Shown: positions 46,994-57,136, numbered from the stretch's first letter. The stretch: DNA of 64,000 bases from Shewanella sp. OPT22 (GCF_004168585.1 NZ_PGVH01000043.1:655048-719047); one strand, 5' to 3'. A program made the numbers and translations. The notes: generated by a model from the sequence alone, not told the origin.

Positions 46994-47173
46994 TTATTTT
47001 TTCTCATCCCATTTCTCTGCTTTGTCAGCAAGAAGCACTGGGATCCCTTCGGTGATCGAATAAGCAAGTTTATCTGCTTTACAGATAAGTTTTTGCTCTT
47101 GTTTATCAAAATCCAATTTACCTTTACATACAGGGCAAGCAACAATTTCGAGTAATTTGCTATCAAAAGCCAT
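46994..47173 (-). CDS. Trm112 family protein (YcaR-like)
   Basis: A 59-aa zinc-ribbon-like protein starting [20 protein letters not shown]; one CPVC pair remains and the second Cys is in LICKAD. The start at 47173 has AAGGAA eight bases upstream and begins ten bases after lpxK ends. Trm112 homologues activate methyltransferases in other organisms; the bacterial role is unclear. The kdsB gene that often follows is absent here. Confidence 0.88.
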   Translation of the reverse strand: MAFDSKLLEIVACPVCKGKLDFDKQEQKLICKADKLAYSITEGIPVLLADKAEKWDEKK

Positions 47174-47183
47174 ATATAATTCC

Positions 47184-48155
47184 TTAATCTTTATTCGTAA
47201 GCCGCTCAAGCAACTCTTTATCAAAATTAGACGGTAATTTTGCATCAACAGGTAAATACCACCAATTGGGTTGAGCAAAACTTTTACATTTTATGGCATC
47301 TTTTTCAGTCATTATAATCGGTAAACTATCTGAAATAGATGAAATTTGTATTTGAGTGTATTTTTGATGGTCTTCAAACTCAACCGTTTCTTCGAGTTCA
47401 AAACCTTGTTGAATCAAAGTATCAAAAAACCGCTGTGGATTCCCGATTCCAGCAAATGCTACTACATCATTTCTGCAGAGTTCTTGGCTCTGATCACATA
47501 ATGAAATTGGTTTACTTGGTTTCAGCTGCATCGAGAACTCGTGAACTTTCGAACTTCCGCCATTAACAACAACAAAATCAACTGATGACAAACGTTTTTT
47601 TGGTTCACGTAATGGCCCGGCAGGAATAAGTCGATTATTTCCAAGTCCTCTAACACCATCAACAATGGCAATTTCGATATCTCTACCTAAAGCATAATGT
47701 TGTAGACCGTCATCACTGATTATAATATCAACATCAAAGTCATTTAATAACTGATGAGCGGCCTTCGAACGTTGAGCACCAACAACAAATGGTACTTTTG
47801 TACGTTGATAAATCATTGCCGGCTCATCACCTACATCACTTGCTGAATGTGTATTGGTTACAGACACTTCACCTACAGCATTAGAGCCATAACCTCGGCT
47901 AATCACGCCAGGTTTATACCCGTGTGAACGAAGCAGTTCGATCAGATAAATCACCATTGGTGTTTTACCACTTCCTCCAGCAGTAATATTGCCAACAATA
48001 ATCACTGGAACGGGAAGCTGAGTCTGCTTTTTTAAACCAAGTTTAAATAAACTCACTCTAATGACAGTAATAAGCCCAAATAACCAAGACAAGGGCAACA
48101 ATACCCATTGCAACCAATGCCCTTGATACCAGATCTTATTCACGAATCCTTGCAT
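47184..48155 (-). CDS. lpxK: Tetraacyldisaccharide 4'-kinase
   Basis: Phosphorylates the 4' position of the lipid A disaccharide at the inner membrane. At 323 aa it has an N-terminal membrane-associated helix ([16 protein letters not shown]), the Walker A motif [13 protein letters not shown], and the DDGLQH motif. It lies eight bases after msbA, the usual gammaproteobacterial order. Confidence 0.95.
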   Translation of the reverse strand: MQGFVNKIWYQGHWLQWVLLPLSWLFGLITVIRVSLFKLGLKKQTQLPVPVIIVGNITAGGSGKTPMVIYLIELLRSHGYKPGVISRGYGSNAVGEVSVTNTHSASDVGDEPAMIYQRTKVPFVVGAQRSKAAHQLLNDFDVDIIISDDGLQHYALGRDIEIAIVDGVRGLGNNRLIPAGPLREPKKRLSSVDFVVVNGGSSKVHEFSMQLKPSKPISLCDQSQELCRNDVVAFAGIGNPQRFFDTLIQQGFELEETVEFEDHQKYTQIQISSISDSLPIIMTEKDAIKCKSFAQPNWWYLPVDAKLPSNFDKELLERLTNKD

Positions 48156-48163
48156 CTAAATGC

Positions 48164-49987
48164 CTATGCGCTGAATTGCATTGAATAGAGCTTAGCGTAA
48201 TGACCATCTTCTTCAATTAACGAACTGTGGGTTCCACGCTCAATCACCTCACCTCGCTCAATAACTAAGATCTCATCAGCATTTTCAATCGTAGAAAGAC
48301 GATGCGCAATGACAACAGAAGTACGATTATGACGTAAGTTGTCCAGTCCCATTTGAATTGCTTTTTCAGACTCAGTGTCTAGTGCAGACGTCGCTTCATC
48401 TAAAATCAGCACAGGCGCATTACGTAACATTGCACGAGCAATAGCGATACGCTGACGCTGGCCACCAGAGAGTAAGACTCCGTTTTCGCCAACCATGGTA
48501 TCTAAGCCATTAGGAAGTTCTTCAATAAACTCCATCGCATGTGCTAAGCGAGCTGCTTCCTCAATTTGCTCTCGTGTAACTTCCCCAGGGTAAGCATAAG
48601 CAATATTACTGGCAATGGTATCGTTAAATAAGGTTACTTGCTGTGAAACAAGCGCAATCTGACTTCTTAACGAAGCAAGTGAGTAATCATTAACACTAAC
48701 GTCGTCGAGTGTAATATCACCTTTTTCGAGCCCCGAATAAAAACGAGTAATTAAACTCGCCATGGTCGACTTACCTGAACCACTGCGTCCAACCAAGGCA
48801 ATCGTCTTACCAGGCTGCACATCAAAATTAACGCCTTTAAGCGCTAAACTTTCTTGCTCAGGATAGCGGAAGTTCACGTTATCAAAAACAAGGTGCCCTT
48901 TTGCACGTTTGATCTCGTACTTACCTTCATCAGCTTCAGGTGCTCTGTCCAGCAATTCAAATACTGTAGTACACGCAGCTAAACCACGCTGAAACTCAGC
49001 ATTAACGCGAGATAAGTTTTTAATTGGTTGAAGCATCGCCAACATTGCAGCAATCACAGCAGCAAACGTACCAGCAGTTAGCTCATGCATTAAGCTGTCA
49101 AAACTCGCTGCGTAAAGAACAAACGCTAATGCAAATGAGCCAATGATCATAATGACTGGTTGGCTAATAGCCTGTGCGACAGCTAACTTCATATTTTGCT
49201 GACGGTTAGTGTTATTTATTTTAGAAAAACGTTCTTTCTCTGTGTTCTGTCCACCGAAAGCTAATACGTTTTTATGCCCTTTCAGCATCTGCTCTGTTGC
49301 TGCAGTAACACCACCCATAGCAGATTGAATTTGCTTAGATACTTTTCTAAAGCGGCGACTTACAACTGTTACCACCACACCAATGAGTGGACCAATAACC
49401 AAAATACAAATCGACAGTTTCCAAGACAAATGGAACATCATCCCCAGCATACCAATCACAGTAACGGAGTCACGTACCATAGAAATCAATGCACTGCCGG
49501 ATGCTCGAGCAATTTGCTCTGTATCAAACGTAACGCGAGAAATTAGGTTACCGGTATTTTCACGGTCAATATAGCTAACAGGCAGGTTTAAGTAATGATC
49601 AAATACCTGCTGGCGCATGTTCATGATCAACTGAGAGCTCATATAAGAAATGCAATATGTCGAAACAAAGTTCGCCATACCACGGATAAAAAACATACCA
49701 ACCACAAAAAATGGTGCTTTCATCAGCATTTCATTATTGCTATTAAAGCCCTGACTCGTTGGTAAAATATCGCCAGCAACGTTAGCGACTGCAGAAGGTT
49801 GCGAGAACCCCTCATCAATAAAGGGTTTAATAAAATACATAAATGTAACATCGACAATACCGTAAGTAGCTAAAGCAAGTACTGCGACGATAAACATTGC
49901 CTTCATTGGCAACAGATAACGCATTAATCTTTTAAAAACGGGACCTAGCGGTTGTTCTGTAGATGTTGTCATTGAAAATGCTGGCAT
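48164..49987 (-). CDS. msbA: Lipid A export ABC transporter MsbA
   Basis: A homodimeric flippase for lipid A-core, 607 aa. The N-terminal six-helix domain is followed by an ATPase domain with Walker A VGRSGSGKST, signature LLSGGQRQRIA and Walker B VLILDEATSALD. It sits between comEC and lpxK. An in-frame ATG five codons in is a possible alternative start. Confidence 0.95.
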   Translation of the reverse strand: MPAFSMTTSTEQPLGPVFKRLMRYLLPMKAMFIVAVLALATYGIVDVTFMYFIKPFIDEGFSQPSAVANVAGDILPTSQGFNSNNEMLMKAPFFVVGMFFIRGMANFVSTYCISYMSSQLIMNMRQQVFDHYLNLPVSYIDRENTGNLISRVTFDTEQIARASGSALISMVRDSVTVIGMLGMMFHLSWKLSICILVIGPLIGVVVTVVSRRFRKVSKQIQSAMGGVTAATEQMLKGHKNVLAFGGQNTEKERFSKINNTNRQQNMKLAVAQAISQPVIMIIGSFALAFVLYAASFDSLMHELTAGTFAAVIAAMLAMLQPIKNLSRVNAEFQRGLAACTTVFELLDRAPEADEGKYEIKRAKGHLVFDNVNFRYPEQESLALKGVNFDVQPGKTIALVGRSGSGKSTMASLITRFYSGLEKGDITLDDVSVNDYSLASLRSQIALVSQQVTLFNDTIASNIAYAYPGEVTREQIEEAARLAHAMEFIEELPNGLDTMVGENGVLLSGGQRQRIAIARAMLRNAPVLILDEATSALDTESEKAIQMGLDNLRHNRTSVVIAHRLSTIENADEILVIERGEVIERGTHSSLIEEDGHYAKLYSMQFSA

Positions 49988-50005
49988 AAAAAATAAAGCC
50001 CTATT

Positions 50006-52282
50006 CTACCTAAACTCAGCAAACTTAAACAGTTGGTTATACCAGTATGGTGCAATATCTGTACGATATTGCTTAATTTCAAGTCCACTTGCATTAAAAG
50101 TGAGCGTAACCTGTCCTGAATTACCAGAAACATAGATCTTATCTGAAAACAGTTTATAACGCTTCACGACTTCAGATTTTGGGAACCCCCAGTGGTTTTG
50201 GTAACCCGCTGCGGCCAGTACGACTTCAGGTTTGACCGCAGCAATAAAGGCCTCGCTTGATGACGTTTTACTGCCATGATGGGGAGCAAGCATCACTGTG
50301 CTGTTTAAATCTAAACCTAATTTAAGTAACTCTCGCTCAGCGTATTTTTCAATATCTCCTGTCAATAATACACTTTGATCTCCATCGGTAACCTTTAAAA
50401 CGCACGACCCATCATTTGAATCAATTGGCGTAATTGGCCACATAAACTCAAACCTTAACCCTTGCCATATTTCTGTTCTTGGATTGCAAGATCGAGTCTT
50501 CACTTTATCGCTATCGAAAACAATTTCTGTATTGGGCGCATACTGCCTTAGTACTTCTAAACCACCACTGTGATCATTATCGCCGTGACTAATGACGATT
50601 GTATCGACCTGATTCAACCCTTTTGATTGCAAAAAAGGAACGACACTTCTTTGTGCATAGCTAAAATCGCCGTAACGAGCCCCGGTGTCATAAATTACAG
50701 CTCGATTATTGCGCTCAATCACCATTGCTAAGCCCTGACCTACATCAAGCATATGCAAACGCCATTCGTCTTTTGTTTCGTAGTGGCGATCTAGCAGTTG
50801 CAAACACATTGGTGCAATAAACAAAAGACAAAACCATCTTTTGCGGGAAAATCTTAATCCCCAAAAACCAAACAACCCCATAACCATCAAAATAAAGGGA
50901 GGTACTAGATGCTCAGCTGGAATAACCCAGCTCCAAGGTAACTTGTCGACCCACATGATCAGCATCGAAAAAATCGATAAGCACCAGTCAGCCAAATGTA
51001 GCCCAACTAACCATTGACTCGAAAAAGTTAAACCAATACACCAAATGAAAAAGCCCACTAGAGTGATAGGAATAACGAGCACACTGAAAAGCGGTACAAC
51101 AATTAGGTTTACCCAAATGGAATGCAAACTTGCACCACCAAATAACAGGCAACCTACGACACCTAAAACAACTGAGATGCTGAACTGGACAAAAATGAGC
51201 TGTTTTATTTTTAAGTTCATTGAAGTATCACTCCAGTTTTCATGACTTTTCAATAAATAATCAACACTCAATAAAATCACACTAATCGCAAGGAATGAGA
51301 GCCATAAACCAGAACTTAACATTGCAAGGGGATCAATAATCAGTACGAGAAATAGCGCTAATAACAGCCGCTCCCACGAAGATGAATATCGTTGAAATAC
51401 ACTCAAACCCAGTACTGCCGTCAGCATTATCAAGGCCCGTTGAGTTGGGATAGAAAAACCTGCTAAATAAGCATAGGTGAGTGCTGTTATCACACTTAAT
51501 GCTACTGATATGTAATAATTCCTTAAACCGAAGCTGGGCGCTAACTGTGATAATAAATACAATGAGATAATGAGAGTCCAACCGCCGACTATAGAGAGGT
51601 GCAGCCCTGATATCGAAATTAAATGTCCTGTTCCACTGTGCCGTAATTGCTGCCAACGACCTGATGATAACTGTGTTTTATCACCAAATAGCAACGCTAA
51701 CATTAGATCACTGTTATTTAATTTAGTTAATTGCATTTTCAGCTTTTCTCTCAACATATTTCGTAAGCTGAAGTGTTCAGAAACTAAAACCGCTTGTTTT
51801 ACATTCCCTCGTCCAATAATATGCCGACTCAAGAAATGTTTTTGCTGATTAAACCCTCCTTGGTTTAATACATTGGTAATACTTTTCGGTTTTAATTTGA
51901 AATCATAGACTTGCCCAGGTTGGGCTGGATTGGTTGTTCGCCAGTAAATTCTCATGAATTGATTGGGTTTCAACATTAAATTCTGATTAATTAAACGAAT
52001 ATCTGCCGATATCCATTCGTTTTCCTGATTCACAAGTGCTATGATTTCGGCACGAACGTTTATCGTGTTTGTGGTTGAATTAGTTTGATAATTTAATAGC
52101 AAGTGCGTAAAGCTGGATATCCAGAGAATGGATATCATTGCACCAGAAATCACCCATGCTTTACGCATGAGTGCAATAAGTAGCAATACTACTCCTGGAG
52201 CAACATAAGCAAACGGCAGCAGTGATGGCCAGAAAATCGCTGATAATGATGTGGCACAAAAGCCAAACATAAAACGATTCAT
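50006..52282 (-). CDS. comEC: DNA uptake channel protein ComEC/Rec2
   Basis: The inner-membrane channel for single-stranded DNA in natural transformation, 758 aa. It has an N-terminal OB-like region, a central competence domain with about ten helices (including HLISISGLHLSIVGG), and a C-terminal metallo-beta-lactamase-like domain with DVGQGLAMVI and SHGDNDHSGG. Full length suggests a working protein. It heads the msbA-lpxK unit, which is typical of this group. Confidence 0.93.
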   Translation of the reverse strand: MNRFMFGFCATSLSAIFWPSLLPFAYVAPGVVLLLIALMRKAWVISGAMISILWISSFTHLLLNYQTNSTTNTINVRAEIIALVNQENEWISADIRLINQNLMLKPNQFMRIYWRTTNPAQPGQVYDFKLKPKSITNVLNQGGFNQQKHFLSRHIIGRGNVKQAVLVSEHFSLRNMLREKLKMQLTKLNNSDLMLALLFGDKTQLSSGRWQQLRHSGTGHLISISGLHLSIVGGWTLIISLYLLSQLAPSFGLRNYYISVALSVITALTYAYLAGFSIPTQRALIMLTAVLGLSVFQRYSSSWERLLLALFLVLIIDPLAMLSSGLWLSFLAISVILLSVDYLLKSHENWSDTSMNLKIKQLIFVQFSISVVLGVVGCLLFGGASLHSIWVNLIVVPLFSVLVIPITLVGFFIWCIGLTFSSQWLVGLHLADWCLSIFSMLIMWVDKLPWSWVIPAEHLVPPFILMVMGLFGFWGLRFSRKRWFCLLFIAPMCLQLLDRHYETKDEWRLHMLDVGQGLAMVIERNNRAVIYDTGARYGDFSYAQRSVVPFLQSKGLNQVDTIVISHGDNDHSGGLEVLRQYAPNTEIVFDSDKVKTRSCNPRTEIWQGLRFEFMWPITPIDSNDGSCVLKVTDGDQSVLLTGDIEKYAERELLKLGLDLNSTVMLAPHHGSKTSSSEAFIAAVKPEVVLAAAGYQNHWGFPKSEVVKRYKLFSDKIYVSGNSGQVTLTFNASGLEIKQYRTDIAPYWYNQLFKFAEFR

Positions 52283-52311
52283 AGTTTTCTATTTAAACAG
52301 CAATTTGACCT

Positions 52312-52812
52312 ATGCCAAAGAAATTAATTAAAAAATACATGCCTGATCCGAATACAATACGAGATCATAAGCATTTAAAAATTTTCGGAAAGTTACTTCA
52401 CAACCCAAATTTGTGGCATTTAAATCGTAAATCAGCTCCAGGTGCATTTGCTGTCGGGCTGTTTTTCGCATGGGTACCAGTGCCCTTTCAAATGATTCTC
52501 GCTGCAGGTGCAGCCATCATTTTTAATGTCAACCTTCCTTTGTCAGTAGCACTAGTATGGCTAACCAATCCAGCAACCATGCCATTCTTATTTTATGGCG
52601 CATATTGGCTTGGCACGAAAATTCTCAATCACCCAACCCAAGAAGTACATTTTGAACTCACTTGGCATTGGCTAGAGCAATCTCTTGCAACCATCGGCCC
52701 GCCGTTCTTATTAGGTTGTGCTGTATTAGGTATAATTTCATCTATTTTAGGTTATACCGTTATCAAATATTTGTGGTACCGATCGATATTAAAACGTAGA
52801 AAAAGAAGATAA
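52312..52812 (+). CDS. DUF2062 domain membrane protein
   Basis: A 166-aa inner-membrane protein with the DUF2062 core APGAFAVGLFFAWVPVPFQMILAAGAA near residue 41, then LTNPATMPFLFYGAYWLG and a final helix before a basic tail (RKRR). The function is not known. It is divergent from comEC, 29 bases away, and has its own terminator. Confidence 0.85.
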   Translation: MPKKLIKKYMPDPNTIRDHKHLKIFGKLLHNPNLWHLNRKSAPGAFAVGLFFAWVPVPFQMILAAGAAIIFNVNLPLSVALVWLTNPATMPFLFYGAYWLGTKILNHPTQEVHFELTWHWLEQSLATIGPPFLLGCAVLGIISSILGYTVIKYLWYRSILKRRKRR

Positions 52813-52860
52813 CAAATATTTAAAAAAATTTTATCATCTACTGTAAGCAATTGATAAAAT

Positions 52861-52894
52861 AAAAACAGCATCATACTTATATGATGCTGTTTTT
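52861..52894. terminator. Terminator after the DUF2062 gene
   Basis: AAAAACAGCATCATA pairs perfectly with TATGATGCTGTTTTT around CTTA, giving a strong T-run. Confidence 0.9.
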
Positions 52895-53023
52895 ATTAGT
52901 GTGATAACTCTAAAATAACTCACCTCAAACTGTACATTTGCTTAACAACCGCATAATTCAAATTTAATTTATTGTTGGGTTCCGATAGCATTAGCCCGTT
53001 CTCAATTCACAGGATTAATTTGA

Positions 53024-53419
53024 ATGAATCTAAAATTAGTTATTCTTACAGGTGCTGTTTTATTTTCAGCAAACGCACTTTCAGCAACCTACAACGGTAC
53101 AAATGTCGATGGCAAGATATACACTTGCTCAGGCAAGGCAGAAGGTTATCCTATCACAGCAAACAATCTTCAATGTCACTTTAAAGGCAATCAGATTTTT
53201 GTGACTGGTAAGGTACTTGGACAAGACATAACAAGTGTATTAGGTCATCCTCAAACAACACTTCCAAATGAAAATTTAACAAGTAATGTGATAACGGTAC
53301 CTTTTCAGTACCAGACAGATGAGGACAAAGCCAATAATAAGGCTGGAAAGATTTATAAATTGACTTTTACAGTTGATTTCACATCAGGTAAAGAACCAAG
53401 TAACTTTTTCATGAGTTAA
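53024..53419 (+). CDS. Small secreted protein of unknown function
   Basis: A 131-aa protein with a signal peptide (MNLKLVILTGAVLFSANALS, cleavage near ALSA). The mature protein is beta-rich with two Cys (YTCSG and LQCHF) close enough for a disulfide. The start has AGGATT upstream. Its stop touches the stop of the convergent PPC-domain gene. The family is unknown. Confidence 0.6.
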   Translation: MNLKLVILTGAVLFSANALSATYNGTNVDGKIYTCSGKAEGYPITANNLQCHFKGNQIFVTGKVLGQDITSVLGHPQTTLPNENLTSNVITVPFQYQTDEDKANNKAGKIYKLTFTVDFTSGKEPSNFFMS

Positions 53420-53821
53420 TTAATCTTCAATCGATTTTATTACCAGTTCATCAAAACCTGTTTTTTCATCAAAGCTTCTAGTGAACTGGTGATTATTTAA
53501 CTCTAAAATTACGACTTCGGCAGTGGTAAATATTTTATTGCCTTCTAACAAATGCCCACCGATTACCATACCTTTATCGTCAGATAAACTAATGTGTAAA
53601 TGACTTCCATTTAAGCTGAATGTTCCAACTAGGCTGACAATTTCAAACGGTCCCTCTTTAGACAAAATACTCTCTGAATTCGCTAATCGTAGAGAAGCAT
53701 TTTTTAAACTCCCAACACAAGTTAAAATGCAACCAGCTTGGATGTCATGTTGCCTAATAAATTTTTCTAAAGAGAGTTTGAGATCCTCACCAGGCTTTAA
53801 CCTAACTGCGCATGTGTTCAT
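53420..53821 (-). CDS. PPC-domain (DUF296) protein
   Basis: A 133-aa single-domain protein of the plants-and-prokaryotes-conserved fold. The motifs RLKPGEDL, IQAGCILTCVGSL, GSHLHISLSDDKG and GGHLLEGN fit the family, whose His residues bind metal in trimers. In plants the domain joins AT-hooks; the bacterial role is unclear. It starts 26 bases after the TPR gene ends, so the two may be cotranscribed. Confidence 0.8.
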   Translation of the reverse strand: MNTCAVRLKPGEDLKLSLEKFIRQHDIQAGCILTCVGSLKNASLRLANSESILSKEGPFEIVSLVGTFSLNGSHLHISLSDDKGMVIGGHLLEGNKIFTTAEVVILELNNHQFTRSFDEKTGFDELVIKSIED

Positions 53822-53847
53822 ATCATTTAACCTAAAACAAAAACATA

Positions 53848-54579
53848 TTATAACTCTTGTTTAGCCTGCGAAATCCACTTTTTATTCAGTTCTCTATAAT
53901 GACGAGTCGAAAGTTTCGAATACTCGATAATCTCTTTAAAAAGAAGCTTAGCCTGAGCTTTATCTCCTTGCTTCTGTAAAAGCTTTGCGTAGCAGTACTT
54001 TGCTTCAGCACCGGAATAATACTCAGACAAAACTTTATATTCTTCAAGCGCTTCATTTTCTTTCCCTAATTGCTCATTGGATTGAGCATAAAGTAAATGA
54101 GCCTCTTGATTTTTATATTTCGGGTTCTGCTTAATTAAATCATCCAAGATTTGCTTTGTATGTTTATAGTTTTTCAAGCCGTATTCACTCCGTGCTAATC
54201 CGTACATAAGATCAGGATCATCTTCATGAATACCTACTAGTGACTTTTCATATAAATCTTTTGCTTTTTGAAATTCGAGCTTTTCTAAATATTCTTCTGC
54301 CAAATGCATTCTGTGTTCAACGGTGTCAGAAACGGCTAATTCCTTTGTTGCTTGGTTAAACGATTTATTAGGATTGAAAAAACTACCCATGCCTCGAGAC
54401 GCTTTTCTCGCCGTTCTAGTACCTGTCAAACTGGGTAACACCTCAATAATAAAATAGGCAATTGCTCCTGCTAAAGGCAACATAATTACAAGCCAAATCC
54501 ACATTGTATTTCGGCCTGTTTTGACAATATGAACAACTAAAGCAACTTGTATTATTAATGAAATAATAAAAAAAGGCAT
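53848..54579 (-). CDS. Membrane-anchored TPR protein
   Basis: A protein of about 243 aa. Two N-terminal helices (with the MWIWLVIMLPLAGAIAYFIIEV segment) resemble the phospholipase-D-nuclease N-terminal module. A linker and about four tetratricopeptide-like helix pairs follow (residues 85-230). The ATG at 54579 has GGAG at six bases, preferred over the in-frame ATG at 54594. It is the last backbone gene before the integron tail. Confidence 0.75.
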   Translation of the reverse strand: MPFFIISLIIQVALVVHIVKTGRNTMWIWLVIMLPLAGAIAYFIIEVLPSLTGTRTARKASRGMGSFFNPNKSFNQATKELAVSDTVEHRMHLAEEYLEKLEFQKAKDLYEKSLVGIHEDDPDLMYGLARSEYGLKNYKHTKQILDDLIKQNPKYKNQEAHLLYAQSNEQLGKENEALEEYKVLSEYYSGAEAKYCYAKLLQKQGDKAQAKLLFKEIIEYSKLSTRHYRELNKKWISQAKQEL

Positions 54580-54869
54580 AAGCACTCCATACAAAGCATC
54601 GGTTTTACTGAAATCATGAAATAGGCTTTTGGCGCTCTATTAAAAATTCACTTCACTTAAAGATACAACATAATTGACTTAACTTGATGTTATTTAGCTA
54701 TCAGTTTTACTGCTTACTCGTTTCGTTGAGTTTATTTTTTATGTATTTGAGGTTAGCATTTCATTCTTTTATTTCCGCTTTATACTCATGAGCGTTATCG
54801 CTCATTCCCTTCTCTTTCAGTAATTGTCTCGCTGATTGCTTGAGTTTATACATAAGATGATTGAGTCCC

Positions 54870-54966
54870 TGACGCTTAATTAACAGGCGGGTGCTCGTTT
54901 ATGGAAGCTGAAACGCTATATAAAAGCCAAGCTGTGCTCGGCTTATCAGAAACGACTTATTAAGCG
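54870..54966 (-). repeat. Degenerate attC-like site 1 (array-distal end)
   Basis: GACGCTTAATTAACAGGCGG at one end and TTATTAAGCGC at the other pair imperfectly, as decayed attC ends would. The 54595-54869 stretch to its left has no gene or clear attC. I take this as the probable end of the cassette array. Confidence 0.35.
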
Positions 54967-55418
54967 CTGTGTTTGGCTTGAGTGCAATTTGCAGTATATC
55001 CACTGTTATTTTTCGTGGGGATAACAGTGAAGTCTAATTGAATCAGATGTATTACAGGCTGTCTTGACGAGTTACTTTCTGTTGGCTTCCACTTCCATTT
55101 AGAAAGAGAAGCTAAGGCATGTTTATCGAAAAGACCTTCCGGATATGACTTCTTTATTTTTGCGCTAGATAACTTACCTTTGGAATCAATTCCTGCAAGA
55201 ATATCTACACAACCCGACATCCTTTTTTCTGCGGCAGATGCAGGATAACCAGAGACAAATTTCTTTTTGACTTCCCAATATTCTTTAACTGCCTTACGAT
55301 TTGGATTCTTACTTAAGTCGAGATATTGAACATCCTTTGGTTGTTCCATATCTTGAACTGTTGATTTACAACCCAACAGAATAAGCATTGTAAAAAGAAT
55401 GGCTAAAAATTTTTTCAT
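54960..55418 (-). CDS. Cassette: lipoprotein with TonB C-terminal-like domain
   Basis: A protein of about 152 aa with lipobox ILLGCKS and a C-terminal domain with DILAGIDSKGKLSSAKIKKSYPEGLFDKHALASLSKWKWKP spacing, typical of TonB C-terminal/energy-transducer modules. The start at 55418 has AGGAAGTG upstream and suits a signal peptide; the frame extends further but without support. No TonB transmembrane anchor or proline-rich spacer is present, so it is not a classical TonB. A role in envelope biology is inferred. Confidence 0.65.
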   Translation of the reverse strand: MKKFLAILFTMLILLGCKSTVQDMEQPKDVQYLDLSKNPNRKAVKEYWEVKKKFVSGYPASAAEKRMSGCVDILAGIDSKGKLSSAKIKKSYPEGLFDKHALASLSKWKWKPTESNSSRQPVIHLIQLDFTVIPTKNNSGYTANCTQAKHSA

Positions 55419-55628
55419 AATCACTTCCTTGTAATAAAAAAACAACATAATAATTAAGCACTGCGTGACAATAACTATGTTTGAATCCAATCATTTTTTG
55501 CGCATTCATCGATACGCTAATGAAAAAACTCATCCACGAAAATAACCACAAAAAGCTCATCGCATATGAATGTTTCTTGATGTATGACACACATAAAATG
55601 CCAGAAAAAAATAAGCTTTTCAATCTAT

Positions 55629-55735
55629 AAGCTCATGATTAAGTGAATAAAACACTAGTAATGGTTGGCCATCACCCAAAGACAACACAAGGACTAGCCA
55701 ATATTTCCCCAGTTAATGAGCATGTTATATAACGC
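55629..55735 (-). repeat. attC site 2
   Basis: The left (GCTCATGATTAAGTG) and right (CAGTTAATGAGC, then GTTATATAAC) ends are complementary with central GGTTGGCC / GGACTAGCCA blocks. It follows the stop of the 68-aa cassette gene. The gap 55419-55628 upstream of the TonB-like gene shows no further credible gene. Confidence 0.5.
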
Positions 55736-55942
55736 TCATTTTTCCACTGGCTTTGGTGCTAAAAGGTTCATTATTGCCAAATAAATCCAGCCACCAACCC
55801 AACTGAAACCTAAGACGAAAGTAACAACACCTGATGTTAAAACAGATCGGTTTTGTTTTGCTGCCAATCTCATAGCAAATAATGCAGGTAGAACACCTGT
55901 AATAAGTAAAATATACGGCATCAATGACATACTAATATTCAT
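55736..55942 (-). CDS. Cassette: small two-helix membrane protein
   Basis: A 68-aa protein with helices at about residues 8-24 and 36-60 and a basic loop (AAKQNRSV) between them, suggesting a hairpin with loop in the cytoplasm. It ends at the core of attC site 2. The ribosome site is AAAGGAACAAA. The function is unknown. Confidence 0.6.
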   Translation of the reverse strand: MNISMSLMPYILLITGVLPALFAMRLAAKQNRSVLTSGVVTFVLGFSWVGGWIYLAIMNLLAPKPVEK

Positions 55943-56046
55943 TTTGTTCCTTTAAATTCAACAGTGATAGAAAAATTTGCTTAACCACATAATGTTCCTT
56001 AATTTTGTACTAACAATACTCAAACTTTCTCCGAATCCATTTTGTT

Positions 56047-56144
56047 GTATAACATTCAAATAACGGGAAAATTATAGTTGGCTAAAGTTTGGAATACAGC
56101 CACAAAAGGCAAACAGAACTTGTCCTGTTGAATTTGTTGTTAGG
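56047..56144 (-). repeat. attC site 3
   Basis: Starts TATAACATTCAAATAACGGG and ends CCTGTTGAATTTGTTGTTAGG with the internal GTTGGCTAAAGTTTGGAATAC block shared by most sites here. The left core reads TAACATT instead of TAACGCC. Confidence 0.75.
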
Positions 56145-56145
56145 T

Positions 56146-56451
56146 TTATGTGTAAGTTGCACTTACCACCCGATTATTTTTATCCAGCTCGATAATACAC
56201 TGATAGACATGAAAATTAAGCTTGCTACTAAAAGTGATTTTTGAACCAGACTCTACAACGTTCTGATTGTACTCTGACAAGTTTGCAGTATTTAGCTGTC
56301 GAATAACACCAGATTTTTTTTCACCAGACGAAAAATTACCACACAGGTAGTAGACCTCTTGCCTAGCGAACTCCCAAAATGCAGCACTTGTTAAAGCAAT
56401 AATAATTACAATCGAAGTGAAAAATATGAGATATTCTTTTTTGGCTGTCAT
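56146..56451 (-). CDS. Cassette: single-span exported protein
   Basis: A 101-aa protein with one N-terminal helix (residues 8-28) and a periplasmic-type domain holding two Cys (YLCGN and YQCII). The stop sits two bases from attC site 3. It is not similar to anything I recognise. Confidence 0.6.
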   Translation of the reverse strand: MTAKKEYLIFFTSIVIIIALTSAAFWEFARQEVYYLCGNFSSGEKKSGVIRQLNTANLSEYNQNVVESGSKITFSSKLNFHVYQCIIELDKNNRVVSATYT

Positions 56452-56479
56452 CCAGATAATACCTATTTTATTGGCTGTA

Positions 56480-56581
56480 AACCTAACGCCTACTTAACAG
56501 GCAAATGGTAGTTGGCTTAAGTTTAGAACACAGCAACTATAGCCAACCATTATTTTACCAGTTGATTGCCTTATCAGGCTT
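56480..56581 (-). repeat. attC site 4
   Basis: Left end CCTAACGCCTACTTAACAGG is intact; right end CCAGTTGATTGCCTTATCAGG has a mutated core (TTATCAG for TTGTTAG). The central GTTGGCTTAAGTTTAGAACAC block is present. Confidence 0.7.
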
Positions 56582-57032
56582 CTGCAATTTTATTGATTGA
56601 TACTTTATGATATTCATTAATCAAAGGCACAGCTTTTTCACCTGACTTCATATTGGATAAAACAATTTCGCTATCCTTGGTGAATCTGTGACTGATTTTT
56701 ACAGTATATGATTTAACCAGCCAACTGAAGAACCCTGTATAATAAACTGCTTCATCAAGATCCCTCCACTTAACACCCGAAGAACCTTTATTCCAAGGAA
56801 ATATTCCGCTGTAGATCCAAACACCATCATTATCAACATATAACTCTACACTGCGAATATGCAAAATAACCAATATTGATAATAATATTGGGATAATCCC
56901 AAGTAAAAAGTGAAAGCCGATTAAGAAAAGGAATACTATGAAAAGTATTACCAAAGGCTTAACGTACGCAACCCAGGATTTTTTTGAAATTACTTGCCGA
57001 TTGTCACTAACTGTCTTATTTAAATCATCCAT
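56574..57032 (-). CDS. Cassette: membrane protein with PH-like domain
   Basis: A 152-aa protein. Two hydrophobic helices form a hairpin at about residues 21-60, followed by a strand-rich domain with VELYVDNDGVWIYSGIFPW resembling bacterial PH-like membrane domains. AGGA lies eight bases before the ATG at 57032, which is preferred to the ATG at 57050. The stop overlaps attC site 4 by a few bases. The function is unknown. Confidence 0.65.
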   Translation of the reverse strand: MDDLNKTVSDNRQVISKKSWVAYVKPLVILFIVFLFLIGFHFLLGIIPILLSILVILHIRSVELYVDNDGVWIYSGIFPWNKGSSGVKWRDLDEAVYYTGFFSWLVKSYTVKISHRFTKDSEIVLSNMKSGEKAVPLINEYHKVSINKIAEA

Positions 57033-57051
57033 GATTATTCCTTTATTCATT

Positions 57052-57136
57052 GAGTCTAAATAGTTTTACTATAAAAAAGGCATATAAATCAATTAAAAGC
57101 CTAATGTCCCTGTTGTTCTCCCCTGATATAAGGTTA
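57052..57136 (-). repeat. Very degenerate attC-like site 5
   Basis: Sits exactly where a site is expected, between two cassette genes. Only traces remain: GTCTAAATAG at one end, AAGCCTAATGTCCCTGTTG and GATATAAGG at the other. On its own I would not call it. Confidence 0.25.

Noticed and set aside
55419..55623. A coding frame overlapping the TonB-like cassette gene's start (55366-55623, minus)
   Set aside because: It overlaps the signal-peptide region of the better-supported gene in another frame and has no ribosome site.
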